Source: an uncultured Nitratireductor sp.
Lineage (GTDB): Bacteria; Pseudomonadota; Alphaproteobacteria; Rhizobiales; Rhizobiaceae
Direction: 5' to 3'
Length of the DNA: 47,477 bases
NCBI RefSeq assembly: GCF_913053745.1
Contig: NZ_CAJXGF010000015.1
Location: 1-47,477 of the forward strand
The notes beneath the pieces are model-generated. The model was not told the DNA's origin, did not search any database, and worked only from the letters and a program-made list of their open reading frames with translations. Below, one piece after another: positions 8,226 to 16,818 of the stretch (its first letter is position 1; each line of letters begins with the position of its first letter). Both the position numbers and the translations under genes were made by a program.

Positions 8226-9581
8226 ATGAAAACGTCCATGCTTATCGGCGCGGTTGCCCTGGCGCTGACCGGCAGTACAGCCTATGCCGCCGATCTCAAG
8301 TTCGCTCCGGGCGAGGATGCCCGGTTCAACTGGCAGAGTTTCGAGGATTTCAGGGCCGCGCACGACCTCTCCGGCCAGGAGATGAGCCTGTTCGGTCCCT
8401 GGCTAAGCGCCGACAAGGACCTCGTCGAATCCGTAACCGCCTATTTCGAGGAAGCCACCGGAGCCAAAGTCAATTATTCGGGCTCGGATTCCTTCGAACA
8501 GCAGATCGTCATCGACACGCAAGCCGGCAGCGCGCCCAATGTCGCTGTCTTCCCACAGCCGGGCCTTGCCGCCGATCTCGCCTCCAAGGGCTTGCTTGTG
8601 CCGCTCGGCGACGACACGGCGGACTGGATGAAGGAAAATTATGCCGCAGGCGAATCATGGGTGGATCTCGGCACGTATGAGGGCGAAGACGGCACGGAGA
8701 GTTTCTTCGCGTTCGCCTACAAGGCCGATGTCAAATCGCTTGTCTGGTACGTTCCGGAAAACTTCGAGGATGCCGGTTATGAGGTTCCGCAGAGCATGGA
8801 GGAACTCAAGGCTCTGTCGGACCAGATCGTCGCGGATGGCGAAACGCCCTGGTGCATCGGCCTCGGCTCCGGCGGCGCGACCGGCTGGCCGGCCACCGAC
8901 TGGGTGGAGGACCTCATGCTGCGCACCCAGACACCCGAGGTCTACGATCAGTGGGTAACGAACGAGATTCCGTTCGATGACGAACGCGTCGTCGCCGCAA
9001 TCGAGGAATTCGGCGCCTTCGCCCGTAATGACGACTATGTGGACGGCGGTGCCGGCGCGGTGGCATCGACCGATTTTCGCGACAGCCCGAAGGGCCTCTT
9101 CGCCGTACCGCCTAAATGCTATCTACACCGACAGGCATCGTTCATTCCCTCTTTCTTCCCGGAAGGCACGCAGCTTGGCCGCGACGCAGACTTCTTCTAT
9201 CTGCCCGCCTATGCGGAAAAGGACCTCGGAACCCCGGTGCTCGGTGCGGGAACGGTCTTTGCAATTACGAAGGATTCGGACGTTGCGCGCGCTTTCATCG
9301 ACTTCTTGAAGACTCCCATCGCGCATGAAATCTGGATGGCTCAGGCCGGTTTCCTGACCCCGCATACGGGCGTCAATCCCGAGGCTTACGCAAACGATGC
9401 GTTGCGCAAGCAGGGCGAGATCCTCACCAACGCAACGACCTTCCGCTTCGACGGCTCCGACCTGATGCCTGGCAGGGTAGGTGCAGGTGCATTCTGGACC
9501 GGTATGATCGATTATGTCGGAGGCAAATCCGCGCAAGATGTCGCCGGCGACATTCAAAGGGAATGGGACGCCATCAAATAG
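8226..9581 (+). CDS. aglE: Alpha-glucoside ABC transporter, substrate-binding protein
   Basis: Periplasmic solute-binding protein of family 1 (maltose-binding type), 451 aa. The ATG follows GGAGG at 4-nt spacing. A Sec signal peptide, MKTSMLIGAVALALTGSTAYA, is cleaved before ADLKF. The mature protein has the usual two-lobe pattern (GAKVNYSGSDSFEQQI, NVAVFPQPGLAADLASKG, C-terminal IDYVGGKSAQDVAGDIQ). First gene of aglEFGAK, it should deliver sucrose, maltose, trehalose-type alpha-glucosides to AglF/AglG; the exact range is inferred from the S. meliloti operon. It is separated from aglF by an 81-bp spacer with a strong hairpin. Confidence 0.93.
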   Translation: MKTSMLIGAVALALTGSTAYAADLKFAPGEDARFNWQSFEDFRAAHDLSGQEMSLFGPWLSADKDLVESVTAYFEEATGAKVNYSGSDSFEQQIVIDTQAGSAPNVAVFPQPGLAADLASKGLLVPLGDDTADWMKENYAAGESWVDLGTYEGEDGTESFFAFAYKADVKSLVWYVPENFEDAGYEVPQSMEELKALSDQIVADGETPWCIGLGSGGATGWPATDWVEDLMLRTQTPEVYDQWVTNEIPFDDERVVAAIEEFGAFARNDDYVDGGAGAVASTDFRDSPKGLFAVPPKCYLHRQASFIPSFFPEGTQLGRDADFFYLPAYAEKDLGTPVLGAGTVFAITKDSDVARAFIDFLKTPIAHEIWMAQAGFLTPHTGVNPEAYANDALRKQGEILTNATTFRFDGSDLMPGRVGAGAFWTGMIDYVGGKSAQDVAGDIQREWDAIK

Positions 9582-9597
9582 GCGCACAAACCTGACA

Positions 9598-9621
9598 CCC
9601 CGCTGTCGAGAGGCGGCGGGG
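9598..9621 (+). promoter_or_regulatory. Stable intercistronic hairpin between aglE and aglF
   Basis: The transcript CCCCGCTGTC-GAGA-GGCGGCGGGG folds into a 10-bp stem (two G-U pairs) capped by a GNRA-type GAGA tetraloop. No U-tract follows, so it is not an obvious terminator. Such hairpins after the binding-protein gene of ABC operons often protect upstream mRNA and give more binding protein than permease; that role is inferred here. Confidence 0.55.
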
Positions 9622-9662
9622 AACGGCGGTCAAAAATCGTTCATGCGCCCAGGAGGCCTGGT

Positions 9663-10817
9663 ATGGCCATTTCCTCAAATGAAACAGCTCCGTCGGCCGG
9701 CTCGCCCGGCCCCGCCAGTTTCCTGCTCCATCTTGTAATTGCACTTGCCATCATGATCGCGGGCATCGTTTTTGCGGTGCTCTGCGCCGTCGCCGTATTT
9801 GCGGCACTCAACACGGTGCTTCCGGATATCAAGCTCATCCAGGCCGTGCTTGTCATGATGCTCGGCGTAGCCGCCTGTTTCGGCTATTTCTGGGGTTCAA
9901 ACCGTCTCCTCGACATAATCTACCCGCCGCGGGGCAGCCGCGTCGCGGAAAACATCAACGCCGCAAACGGCATCCGCCCATGGCTGTTCCTCGGACCGGC
10001 GATCGTCATACTCGGTGTCTATCTGGTCTACCCGGTGGTCAATTCGATCGTCCTGTCCTTTCACGGGCCAAGCGGCGAAAGCTGGGTGGGCGGGGCCAAT
10101 TACGCCTGGCTGGCACAAGACGCAGCCTTCCGCGAAAGCATGCGCAACAACATACTCTGGCTCATCGTCGTGCCGGCGGCCGCCACGTTCTTCGGACTAA
10201 TCGCCGCCGCCCTCACAGACCGGATCGGTTGGGGCAATGTCGCCAAGAGCCTGATTTTCATGCCCATGGCCATCTCCTTTGTCGGAGCAAGCGTCATCTG
10301 GAAGTTCATTTACGATTACCGCGCCCAAGGCTCCGAGCAGATCGGCATACTCAATGCCATTGTCACCTTTTTCGGAGCCGAACCCCAAGCGTGGATCACA
10401 ATCCCCTTCTGGAACAATTTCTTCCTGATGGTCATCCTGATCTGGATCCAGACCGGCTTCGCCATGGTCATCCTCTCAGCAGCGCTCCGCGGCATTCCCG
10501 AGGAGACTATAGAAGCGGCCATCATCGACGGTGCCTCGCCCTTCCAGATCTTCTACAAAATCAAAGTGCCGCAGATCTGGGGCACCATCGCCGTTGTCTG
10601 GACCACGATCACCATTCTGGTCCTCAAGGTGTTCGACATCGTGCTGGCGATGACAAACGGCCAATGGGGCAGCCAGGTGCTCGCCAACTACATGTTCGAC
10701 TGGATGTTCCGCGGGCTCGATTTCGGCCGCGCCTCCACCATCGCACTGGTCATCATGGCCATGGTGACACCGATCATGGTCTGGAACATCCGCGAAGCAC
10801 GGAAGGACATGAAATGA
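9663..10817 (+). CDS. aglF: Alpha-glucoside ABC transporter permease AglF
   Basis: Inner-membrane permease of the MalF type, 384 aa. N-terminal hydrophobic segments at about residues 20-45 and 50-75 precede the transport domain, which starts near WLFLGPAIVILGVYLVYPVVNS. The EAA loop that docks on the ATPase is ETIEAAIIDGASPFQIFYKIKVPQIW, with the conserved EAA/G pattern, after about residue 280. It pairs with AglG and the ATPase AglK. Its stop codon overlaps the aglG start as ATGA, so the two permeases are translationally coupled. Specificity follows from the operon context. Confidence 0.92.
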   Translation: MAISSNETAPSAGSPGPASFLLHLVIALAIMIAGIVFAVLCAVAVFAALNTVLPDIKLIQAVLVMMLGVAACFGYFWGSNRLLDIIYPPRGSRVAENINAANGIRPWLFLGPAIVILGVYLVYPVVNSIVLSFHGPSGESWVGGANYAWLAQDAAFRESMRNNILWLIVVPAAATFFGLIAAALTDRIGWGNVAKSLIFMPMAISFVGASVIWKFIYDYRAQGSEQIGILNAIVTFFGAEPQAWITIPFWNNFFLMVILIWIQTGFAMVILSAALRGIPEETIEAAIIDGASPFQIFYKIKVPQIWGTIAVVWTTITILVLKVFDIVLAMTNGQWGSQVLANYMFDWMFRGLDFGRASTIALVIMAMVTPIMVWNIREARKDMK

Positions 10818-11950
10818 GCACGCCCGTCGGCTCCCGGCCCGCTCTGACATGGGTCGTCAATCTTTCCGTCATCCTGCTCGTGGCACTGTGGACCCTTCCC
10901 ACCTTCGGGATTCTCGTCTCGTCGCTGCGCGACAAGGATCAACTTGCCATCAGCGGCTGGTGGACGGCGTTAACACCCGCCGAGCGCAACATCGTTGCCC
11001 GTTCGGCCCCGCCGGAGGAAGCCCAGCCGGTGGGTGACAACTACGCGCTTACGGGCAATGTTTTCGAGGGCGGAAGCGGCAAGGCCGCCGCCTTCGGCAT
11101 TTCCTCGCGCGATCCTTCAGCATTCCCTGTCGGAGAAAGCGCCGAACTGCGCGGCGGAGGCATGCTCACCGTCGAACCCAATGGCGATTATGAGATCGTT
11201 TACAAGGAGCGTCCCGAGCCAGGGCGTGGTCAGCGCATCTTCGTGAGTTCCGTCGAGCCGCCGAAATTCACCACCGAGAATTACGAGAATGTCCTTTTTT
11301 CAGAAGGGTTGGGAAAAAGCTTCATCAACACAATGACAGTGACGATTCCGGCCACCGTCATCCCGATCCTGATCGCGGCCTATGCTGCCTACGCGCTTGC
11401 ATGGATGGAGTTTCCCGGCCGCGCGCTTTTGCTTGCCGCCATTGTCGGCCTGCTTGTTGTGCCCTTGCAGATGTCGCTTATCCCACTCCTGCGTTTGTAC
11501 AACACAATCGGCATTGGCAAATCCTTCATCGGCATATGGCTTGCACACACCGGGTTCGGCCTGCCGCTGGCCATTTATTTGCTGCGCAACTACATGGCCG
11601 GCCTGCCGCGCGAGATCATCGAAAGCGCGCGCGTCGACGGCGCATCGGATTTCGACATATTCCGAAAAATCATCCTTCCCCTGTCGTTTCCGGCGCTCGC
11701 CTCCTTCGCCATTTTCCAGTTCTTGTGGGTCTGGAACGATCTGCTCGTCGCCACCGTCTTCCTCGGCAACAATGAAGAGCAACTTGTGCTGACGGGGCGG
11801 CTGCGCGAGTTGCTCGGCTCCTATGGCGGCAACTGGGAAATTCTCACCGCCTCGGCCTTCGTCGCCATCGTGGTGCCCATTCTCGTTTTCTTCGCAATGC
11901 AACGTTATCTGGTCCGCGGCCTGCTGGCCGGATCCGTCAAAGGAGGCTGA
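10814..11950 (+). CDS. aglG: Alpha-glucoside ABC transporter permease AglG
   Basis: MalG-type permease, 378 aa. I set the start at the ATG overlapping the aglF stop; the frame is open further upstream but only as a shadow of aglF. The first membrane segment (WVVNLSVILLVALWTLPTFG) is followed by about 100 residues of polar, Gly-rich sequence (about 45-155) before the remaining helices. A typical MalG-like permease is about 280-300 aa and lacks this insert, which should be periplasmic. The C-terminal half has the EAA loop (EIIESARVDGASDFDIFRKIILPLSFP). It is followed 8 bp later by the alpha-glucosidase gene. Confidence 0.92.
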   Translation: MSTPVGSRPALTWVVNLSVILLVALWTLPTFGILVSSLRDKDQLAISGWWTALTPAERNIVARSAPPEEAQPVGDNYALTGNVFEGGSGKAAAFGISSRDPSAFPVGESAELRGGGMLTVEPNGDYEIVYKERPEPGRGQRIFVSSVEPPKFTTENYENVLFSEGLGKSFINTMTVTIPATVIPILIAAYAAYALAWMEFPGRALLLAAIVGLLVVPLQMSLIPLLRLYNTIGIGKSFIGIWLAHTGFGLPLAIYLLRNYMAGLPREIIESARVDGASDFDIFRKIILPLSFPALASFAIFQFLWVWNDLLVATVFLGNNEEQLVLTGRLRELLGSYGGNWEILTASAFVAIVVPILVFFAMQRYLVRGLLAGSVKGG

Positions 11951-11958
11951 CCGCTCCC

Positions 11959-13650
11959 ATGAATGTCCTGCACGATGTTCCCTTCGAACACGCTCCCGGA
12001 GCCGTGAGCCGACATGCCAAGGACCCCGACTGGTGGCGCGGCGCGGTCATCTATCAGATTTATCCGCGCTCCTTTCAGGATTCCAACGGTGACGGGATCG
12101 GCGATCTGAAAGGCATCACACAAAGGCTGCCCTACATCGCTTCGCTGGGCGTGGACGCGATCTGGATTTCGCCATTCTTCAGATCGCCCATGCTCGACTT
12201 CGGCTACGATGTCTCCGGCTACACTCAGGTCGACCCCATGTTCGGCTCGCTGGCCGATTTCGACGCTATGATCACCGAGGCCCACCGTCTGGACCTAAAA
12301 GTGATAATCGATCAGGTGATCTCACATTCCTCGGACAGGCATCCTTGGTTTGTCGAAAGCCGCCAGAATCGGACCAACCCCCGCGCCGACTGGTATGTGT
12401 GGGCCGATCCAAAACCGGATGGCAGCCCACCAAACAACTGGCTGTCGATCTTTGGGGGTTCGGCGTGGCAATGGGACACGAGCCGTTGTCAGTACTATCT
12501 GCACAATTTCCTGACCAGCCAGCCGGACTTGAACTTCCACAATCGAGAGGTTCAGGACGCGCTGCTCGACACGGTGCGTTTCTGGCTGGAGCGCGGCGTC
12601 GACGGTTTCCGCCTCGACACGATCAATTTCTACGTCCACTCAGCCGGCCTTGAAGACAATCCGCCGCTCGAACAGGACCAGCGCAACGCCTCCATCGCAC
12701 CAGCGGTCAATCCGTACAATTTCCAGAATCATCTCTACGACAAGAATCAACCCGAGAATCTGGATTTCCTGAAGCGCTTCCGCGCACTGCTCGACGAGTA
12801 TCCCGGTACCACGGCCGTCGGCGAAGTGGGCGATGCACAGCGCGGACTGGATATTGTCGCCGAATACACGAGCGGCGGCGACAAGGTGCATATGTGTTAC
12901 TCCTTCGACTTCCTCTCGCAAGAACCGCTCACGCCCAAACGTGTCCGGAAGGTCATCGAAGACTTCGAGGCGAAAGCGCCGGACGGCTGGTCGTGCTGGA
13001 GCTTTTCCAATCACGATGTGGTGCGTCACGCCTCGCGCTGGGCCGATCAGGTCCACGACCGCGAAGCCTTCCTCAAGATGACCACAACGCTGCTGCTGTC
13101 ATTGCGCGGTTCGGTTTGCTTCTACCAAGGAGAAGAACTCGGGCTTACCGAAGCCGTACTCGACTTCAAGGACCTGCAAGACCCCTATGGCATCCAGTTC
13201 TGGCCGACCTTCAAGGGACGCGATGGATGCCGCACACCGATGGTATGGTCGGAAACGCAGGTCAATGCCGGCTTTTCAAGCGCAAAACCCTGGTTGCCGG
13301 TCCCGCCGGAGCACCTGCACCTCGCCGTCTCGGCGCAGGACGAGCCGGGCTCGCTTCTGTCCCACTACCGCAAGGCACTCGCCTTTCGCGCCCGCCATCC
13401 CGTTTTCGCCAAGGGAGATATCACCTTCCACGATGGCGGAGAGAATACACTGATCTTTGAACGCTCCATGGCGGCTCATGCGATTCTGGTGGCAATCAAC
13501 ACGGCGGATAGTCCCCTGGAACTGCCGCTCGATCTCGAGGGCTATGCGACAATGGAGGACTGGGACGGCAGCGGAACCTTCGAGGACGGTGTGCTGAAAC
13601 TGCCCGCCTACGGAAGCTGGTTCGGCAGCAAGGGAGTAGTAGGACGATGA
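11959..13650 (+). CDS. aglA: GH13 alpha-glucosidase AglA
   Basis: Cytoplasmic glycoside hydrolase family 13 enzyme of 563 aa that hydrolyses imported alpha-glucosides. It begins with [20 protein letters not shown], the oligo-1,6-glucosidase/alpha-glucosidase signature. The catalytic residues are visible: nucleophile D220 in GVDGFRLD, acid/base E289 in AVGEVGD, and transition-state stabiliser D353 in SFSNHD. The calcium-loop motif [10 protein letters not shown] is present. There is no signal peptide, consistent with action after uptake. The neighbouring transporter genes on both sides (aglG, aglK) match the S. meliloti aglEFGAK order, which argues for alpha-glucosidase rather than trehalose synthase. 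Confidence 0.93.
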   Translation: MNVLHDVPFEHAPGAVSRHAKDPDWWRGAVIYQIYPRSFQDSNGDGIGDLKGITQRLPYIASLGVDAIWISPFFRSPMLDFGYDVSGYTQVDPMFGSLADFDAMITEAHRLDLKVIIDQVISHSSDRHPWFVESRQNRTNPRADWYVWADPKPDGSPPNNWLSIFGGSAWQWDTSRCQYYLHNFLTSQPDLNFHNREVQDALLDTVRFWLERGVDGFRLDTINFYVHSAGLEDNPPLEQDQRNASIAPAVNPYNFQNHLYDKNQPENLDFLKRFRALLDEYPGTTAVGEVGDAQRGLDIVAEYTSGGDKVHMCYSFDFLSQEPLTPKRVRKVIEDFEAKAPDGWSCWSFSNHDVVRHASRWADQVHDREAFLKMTTTLLLSLRGSVCFYQGEELGLTEAVLDFKDLQDPYGIQFWPTFKGRDGCRTPMVWSETQVNAGFSSAKPWLPVPPEHLHLAVSAQDEPGSLLSHYRKALAFRARHPVFAKGDITFHDGGENTLIFERSMAAHAILVAINTADSPLELPLDLEGYATMEDWDGSGTFEDGVLKLPAYGSWFGSKGVVGR

Positions 13651-14735
13651 CAGCGCTGCACCTGCAGAATATCCAGAAAAGCTACGGCGTCACCAAGGTC
13701 ATTCACGGTATCGACCTGAAAATCGACGATGGTGAATTCATCGTCTTCGTCGGCCCATCCGGATGCGGCAAATCCACGCTCCTGCGCATGATCGCCGGAT
13801 TGGAGAACATCACCGATGGCGAGATGTTCATCGGCGGCGCACGGGTCAACGACATCCCCCCTTCCCAGCGCGGCATTGCGATGGTCTTCCAGTCCTATGC
13901 GCTCTACCCGCATATGACTGTCTACGACAACATGGCCTTCGGGATGAAAATCGCCAAGGCGCCGAAGGAAGACATCGACAAACGTGTGCAGGCGGCGGCC
14001 GAGATACTGCAGCTAACACCTTATCTGGATCGCTTGCCCAAAGCGCTTTCCGGGGGCCAGCGCCAGCGCGTCGCGATCGGACGCGCCATTGTGCGCAATC
14101 CGAAAGTGTTCCTCTTCGACGAGCCGCTCTCCAATCTGGATGCGGCCTTGCGGGTCGCGACCCGCATCGAAATCGCGAAACTGAAAAGCTCGATGCCCGA
14201 AACCACCATGATCTACGTAACCCACGATCAGGTGGAAGCGATGACGCTTGCCGATCGCATCGTTGTCCTGTCAGCCGGGCATATCGAGCAGGTCGGCGCG
14301 CCTATCGAACTCTACGAGAAACCCGCCAACCTTTTCGTTGCCCGTTTCATCGGTTCACCCGCGATGAACCTCCAACCCGCCCGGATCGAAAACACCGGAG
14401 AGCATACCGTCATCAACCTTGCCGGGCGGCAGGCCACGGTTCCGATTCCCTCACCCGAGAACCTTGCCGGCGCGTCGGCTCATTTCGGCGTGCGACCGGA
14501 AGATTTGCGCATCGCAGACGATGACGACCATCTTCTCGAAGGCACGATTCACTTCGTCGAGCGCCTCGGCGAAGTCACCAATATTTACCTCAATGTGAAA
14601 GATGTGGATGAACCCGTGGTCGTAAAGGTTCCCGGCGTGCAGAAACACGACAAGGGTGATCGGCTGCGTATCACCGCAAACCCGGAAAAGATGCACCTTT
14701 TCACGGAGGAAGGGCGCTCGTTTCTCTACCTTTGA
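13647..14735 (+). CDS. aglK: Alpha-glucoside ABC transporter ATPase AglK
   Basis: ATP-binding subunit of the CUT1/MalK type, 362 aa. Walker A is GPSGCGKST (36-44), the Q-loop lies in [11 protein letters not shown], the signature is LSGGQRQR (134-141), Walker B is VFLFDEP (154-160), and the H-loop His is in [10 protein letters not shown]-terminal regulatory OB-fold domain (about 240-362) has the usual [10 protein letters not shown] motif. The start overlaps the aglA stop as ATGA. It is the last gene of the operon; I see no strong terminator after it. In S. meliloti and relatives such ATPases can serve more than one sugar transporter. Confidence 0.94.
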   Translation: MTALHLQNIQKSYGVTKVIHGIDLKIDDGEFIVFVGPSGCGKSTLLRMIAGLENITDGEMFIGGARVNDIPPSQRGIAMVFQSYALYPHMTVYDNMAFGMKIAKAPKEDIDKRVQAAAEILQLTPYLDRLPKALSGGQRQRVAIGRAIVRNPKVFLFDEPLSNLDAALRVATRIEIAKLKSSMPETTMIYVTHDQVEAMTLADRIVVLSAGHIEQVGAPIELYEKPANLFVARFIGSPAMNLQPARIENTGEHTVINLAGRQATVPIPSPENLAGASAHFGVRPEDLRIADDDDHLLEGTIHFVERLGEVTNIYLNVKDVDEPVVVKVPGVQKHDKGDRLRITANPEKMHLFTEEGRSFLYL

Positions 14736-14761
14736 GGCGATTGAAACGATTTATGCATTTC

Positions 14762-14992
14762 TTGACCCGAATCGAAAGCTTACCTAACCATTCCTGCAGC
14801 GACTTGGGGCTTATCATGAAAAACTGCTTTTCAAGCTTCAAGCGCTGTCCGCTTTGGAACGTCGTGTTCTGTCACTGCCGGCCCACCGGCGCTTGCCTCG
14901 TTTGAAGCGGAAAAGTAGCGGGCCTCGTATTGCGTATCCGCGAAACCAACGGCAACCGCCCGTCGGCGGATGCGGATTTGCGGTGATGCTTG
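14762..14992 (+). promoter_or_regulatory. Candidate visN promoter and long leader
   Basis: TTGACC (14762-14767) and TAACCA (14785-14790) are separated by 17 bp and could form a sigma-70 promoter, with a GAATC (GANTC-type) site in the spacer. If so, the visN mRNA has a leader of about 195 nt. A 29-codon ORF starting at 14817 with five Cys codons lies in that leader; I cannot show that it is translated. The remainder of the 257-bp gap after aglK shows nothing recognisable. Confidence 0.35.
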
Positions 14993-15685
14993 ATGGCGAC
15001 TGAGACACGCGAAAAACGGGCTGGCCTGCACAACAAGGCGGTGACGCGACGTGACATTTCGGGCTTCGCCCGCGACTATTGTCGTTCAGCGGGCAACGCC
15101 GCATATCTGATCGCCGAAGCGACGCCGGACAGTGTTAGCGGAATGACCAGCGTTCTTGTCTCCAACTGGAGCTTCGATACCATCGAGGATGTCGGGTTGC
15201 CGGCGATAACCAGGCTCATAGAGAGCTCCGTTTCCACGTTTCCCGGAACTCCGCCACGCGGGTGGCATCCCCTGGCGCTCGCCGCGTTTCTGGCCTGCGA
15301 CGATGTCGCGAATTTGTGCGTGCACGATCATGAGGAAATGTTTCTGCTCAAACTTCCATCGGGCAAGAAACACTACATCGCCGTGATTTCAGGCACTGAA
15401 GCCACCGCACTCGACAGCACCGGGCTTTCCCGCCTTCAGATGGGGCTGTGCCATCTCCTTTCCGGTTTCAAATCCGAGGCAGTCGCGGTCGGCGAACCCT
15501 TGTCGGAACGCGAGCGCGAATGCCTTTACTGGGCATCGGAGGGAAAAACCGCCGACGAGGTCTCGCTCATCATCAATGTGTCATCGAACACGGTGAACAG
15601 TTACGTCGCCCATGCAATTCACAAGCTGGCAGCGAGAAATCGCGCCATGGCCATCGCAACGGCCATCCGCAACCATTTAATCTAA
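14993..15685 (+). CDS. visN: LuxR-family flagellar regulator VisN
   Basis: Transcription regulator of 230 aa with an N-terminal sensory-type domain and a C-terminal LuxR/GerE helix-turn-helix (LSERERECLYWASEGKTADEVSLIINVSSNTVNSYVAHAIHKLAARNR). In S. meliloti VisN and VisR act together as a heteromer at the top of the motility cascade and activate rem. The name here rests on the adjacent second LuxR gene plus flhB-fliG-fliN-fliM-motA next door. The ATG at 14993 is preferred to the in-frame TTG at 14990. Unlike S. meliloti, fliF does not precede it; the agl operon does. Confidence 0.85.
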   Translation: MATETREKRAGLHNKAVTRRDISGFARDYCRSAGNAAYLIAEATPDSVSGMTSVLVSNWSFDTIEDVGLPAITRLIESSVSTFPGTPPRGWHPLALAAFLACDDVANLCVHDHEEMFLLKLPSGKKHYIAVISGTEATALDSTGLSRLQMGLCHLLSGFKSEAVAVGEPLSERERECLYWASEGKTADEVSLIINVSSNTVNSYVAHAIHKLAARNRAMAIATAIRNHLI

Positions 15686-15697
15686 AGCGATGAATCG

Positions 15698-16351
15698 ATG
15701 ACGCTTTCGGATATTGCTCAGGAGCTCCGCGAGCTCACCGAAAGCATCGGTGCAAATCGGTTTCACCTCTTCACGATCAGCGAACTGAACAAACCGAAAC
15801 TGGCATTCCGCCTCGATCACGGATTCCCGCAAACCAGTGCGGAGACCACCGAACTTGTCGGCCGATTACCCAGGCGTTTCGCAGAAAAAATCTCCCAGAC
15901 CTTCCATCCCATGACCTGGGGGATCGATTTGCCTGGCAAGGTTTCCGGTCTGCACTGGGAACAAATTTCCTCCCTCGAAGATAACTGCGGTGTGGTCCTG
16001 CCGCTGGCGACAGAACAGCGTCAGCTCGGCGTTATCTTTTTCATCGGCAACGTCATATATATGGAACGCGATGCCCTGTTCGACCTGCATGGCCGTTGCC
16101 ATGCGCTTTTTGCGCAGACCGTGGAACGCGACCCGTTCCCGTTGGAGAACCAAGGGCCGGCCATTTCGAAGCGCGAACTGCAATGCCTCAAGCTAACCGC
16201 CAACGGTCTGACAAGCGAGGAAATCGCCAAACGACTGGGCCTATCGGTGCACACGGCAAACCAGTATCTCGCCAACACGACCCAGAAGCTGAACGCGGTC
16301 AACCGTGTTCATGCCGTCGCCAAGGCTCTCCGCACGGGGCTGATAGACTGA
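15698..16351 (+). CDS. visR: LuxR-family flagellar regulator VisR
   Basis: Partner of VisN, 217 aa, starting 12 nt after it and so co-transcribed. The N-terminal 150 residues resemble an autoinducer-binding/GAF-like fold (MTLSDIAQELRELTESIGANRFHLFTI) but no ligand pocket can be confirmed. The C-terminus is a LuxR-type HTH (ISKRELQCLKLTANGLTSEEIAKRLGLSVHTANQYLANTTQKL). It is convergent with the flhB operon, whose last gene ends 10 bp away. A perfect 14-bp palindrome, CCGTTGATCAACGG (16366-16379), sits at the convergence point. Confidence 0.85.
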   Translation: MTLSDIAQELRELTESIGANRFHLFTISELNKPKLAFRLDHGFPQTSAETTELVGRLPRRFAEKISQTFHPMTWGIDLPGKVSGLHWEQISSLEDNCGVVLPLATEQRQLGVIFFIGNVIYMERDALFDLHGRCHALFAQTVERDPFPLENQGPAISKRELQCLKLTANGLTSEEIAKRLGLSVHTANQYLANTTQKLNAVNRVHAVAKALRTGLID

Positions 16352-16361
16352 CCGGATGTCC

Positions 16362-16802
16362 CTATCCGTTGATCAACGGCCTTTCGGTACGCACGATACG
16401 CGAAGCCTGTAGCGCTTCGGCGAGATAGCGAGAGTTCATTTCCGGATCGTCCGAGGGATCGTCGAACGCCACGTAATTGACTTCCACAGCCGCATTGTCG
16501 TCGCTGAGTTCGAGCGTGAAATAAACCGTCGCACCGCTTGGGCGCAGTTCCAGATCGAGCGAAATGCGCGGACTTCCGTCCCATGAAACATGTGCATCAC
16601 AGCCATGTCCGAGACGTAACGTGCCCGGCATGAAGTACAGCTCCGCCGCCGTTTCCACGATATCGGCCACACTCGCCAGACTCTCAAGCCGGATGAAGGC
16701 GATATAGTCGGCCACGTCGATAAGACGCAACTCGTTCGCAACAGCCCGGATGGCATTGGCGACGATGATTTCGCGAGCAGGCGAATGTGGCTGCTTGTCC
16801 AT
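16362..16802 (-). CDS. Conserved flagellar-locus protein of unknown function
   Basis: A 146-aa acidic protein beginning MDKQPHSPAREIIVANAIRA. I chose the ATG at 16802 because AGGGA stands 7 nt upstream; the longer frame from 16832 lacks one. An N-terminal helical part (about 1-45) is followed by a beta-rich part (LRLGHGCDAHVSWDG, SGATVYFTLELSDDNAAVEVNYVAF). No signal peptide, membrane helix or motif I recognise. It lies 16 nt downstream of flhB as the last gene of the motA-fliM-fliN-fliG-flhB operon. Rhizobial flagellar loci carry a small hypothetical gene in the same slot between visR and flhB, so it is probably a genuine accessory gene. Confidence 0.75.
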   Translation of the reverse strand: MDKQPHSPAREIIVANAIRAVANELRLIDVADYIAFIRLESLASVADIVETAAELYFMPGTLRLGHGCDAHVSWDGSPRISLDLELRPSGATVYFTLELSDDNAAVEVNYVAFDDPSDDPEMNSRYLAEALQASRIVRTERPLING

Positions 16803-16818
16803 AATGTATCCCTGCTGA

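Noticed and set aside
9980..10813. In-frame extension of aglG far upstream through aglF
   Set aside because: The extension has no membrane segments and would overlap nearly all of aglF; the ATG overlapping the aglF stop gives a proper permease start.
14839..14866. A look-alike CAAG-N9-CTG upstream of visN
   Set aside because: It lacks the CRCR prefix and has CTG instead of CTA; likely chance.
16366..16379. 14-bp perfect palindrome CCGTTGATCAACGG between convergent visR and the flhB operon
   Set aside because: Possible bidirectional terminator, but there is no T-run on either side and it lies in coding sequence; not enough to call.
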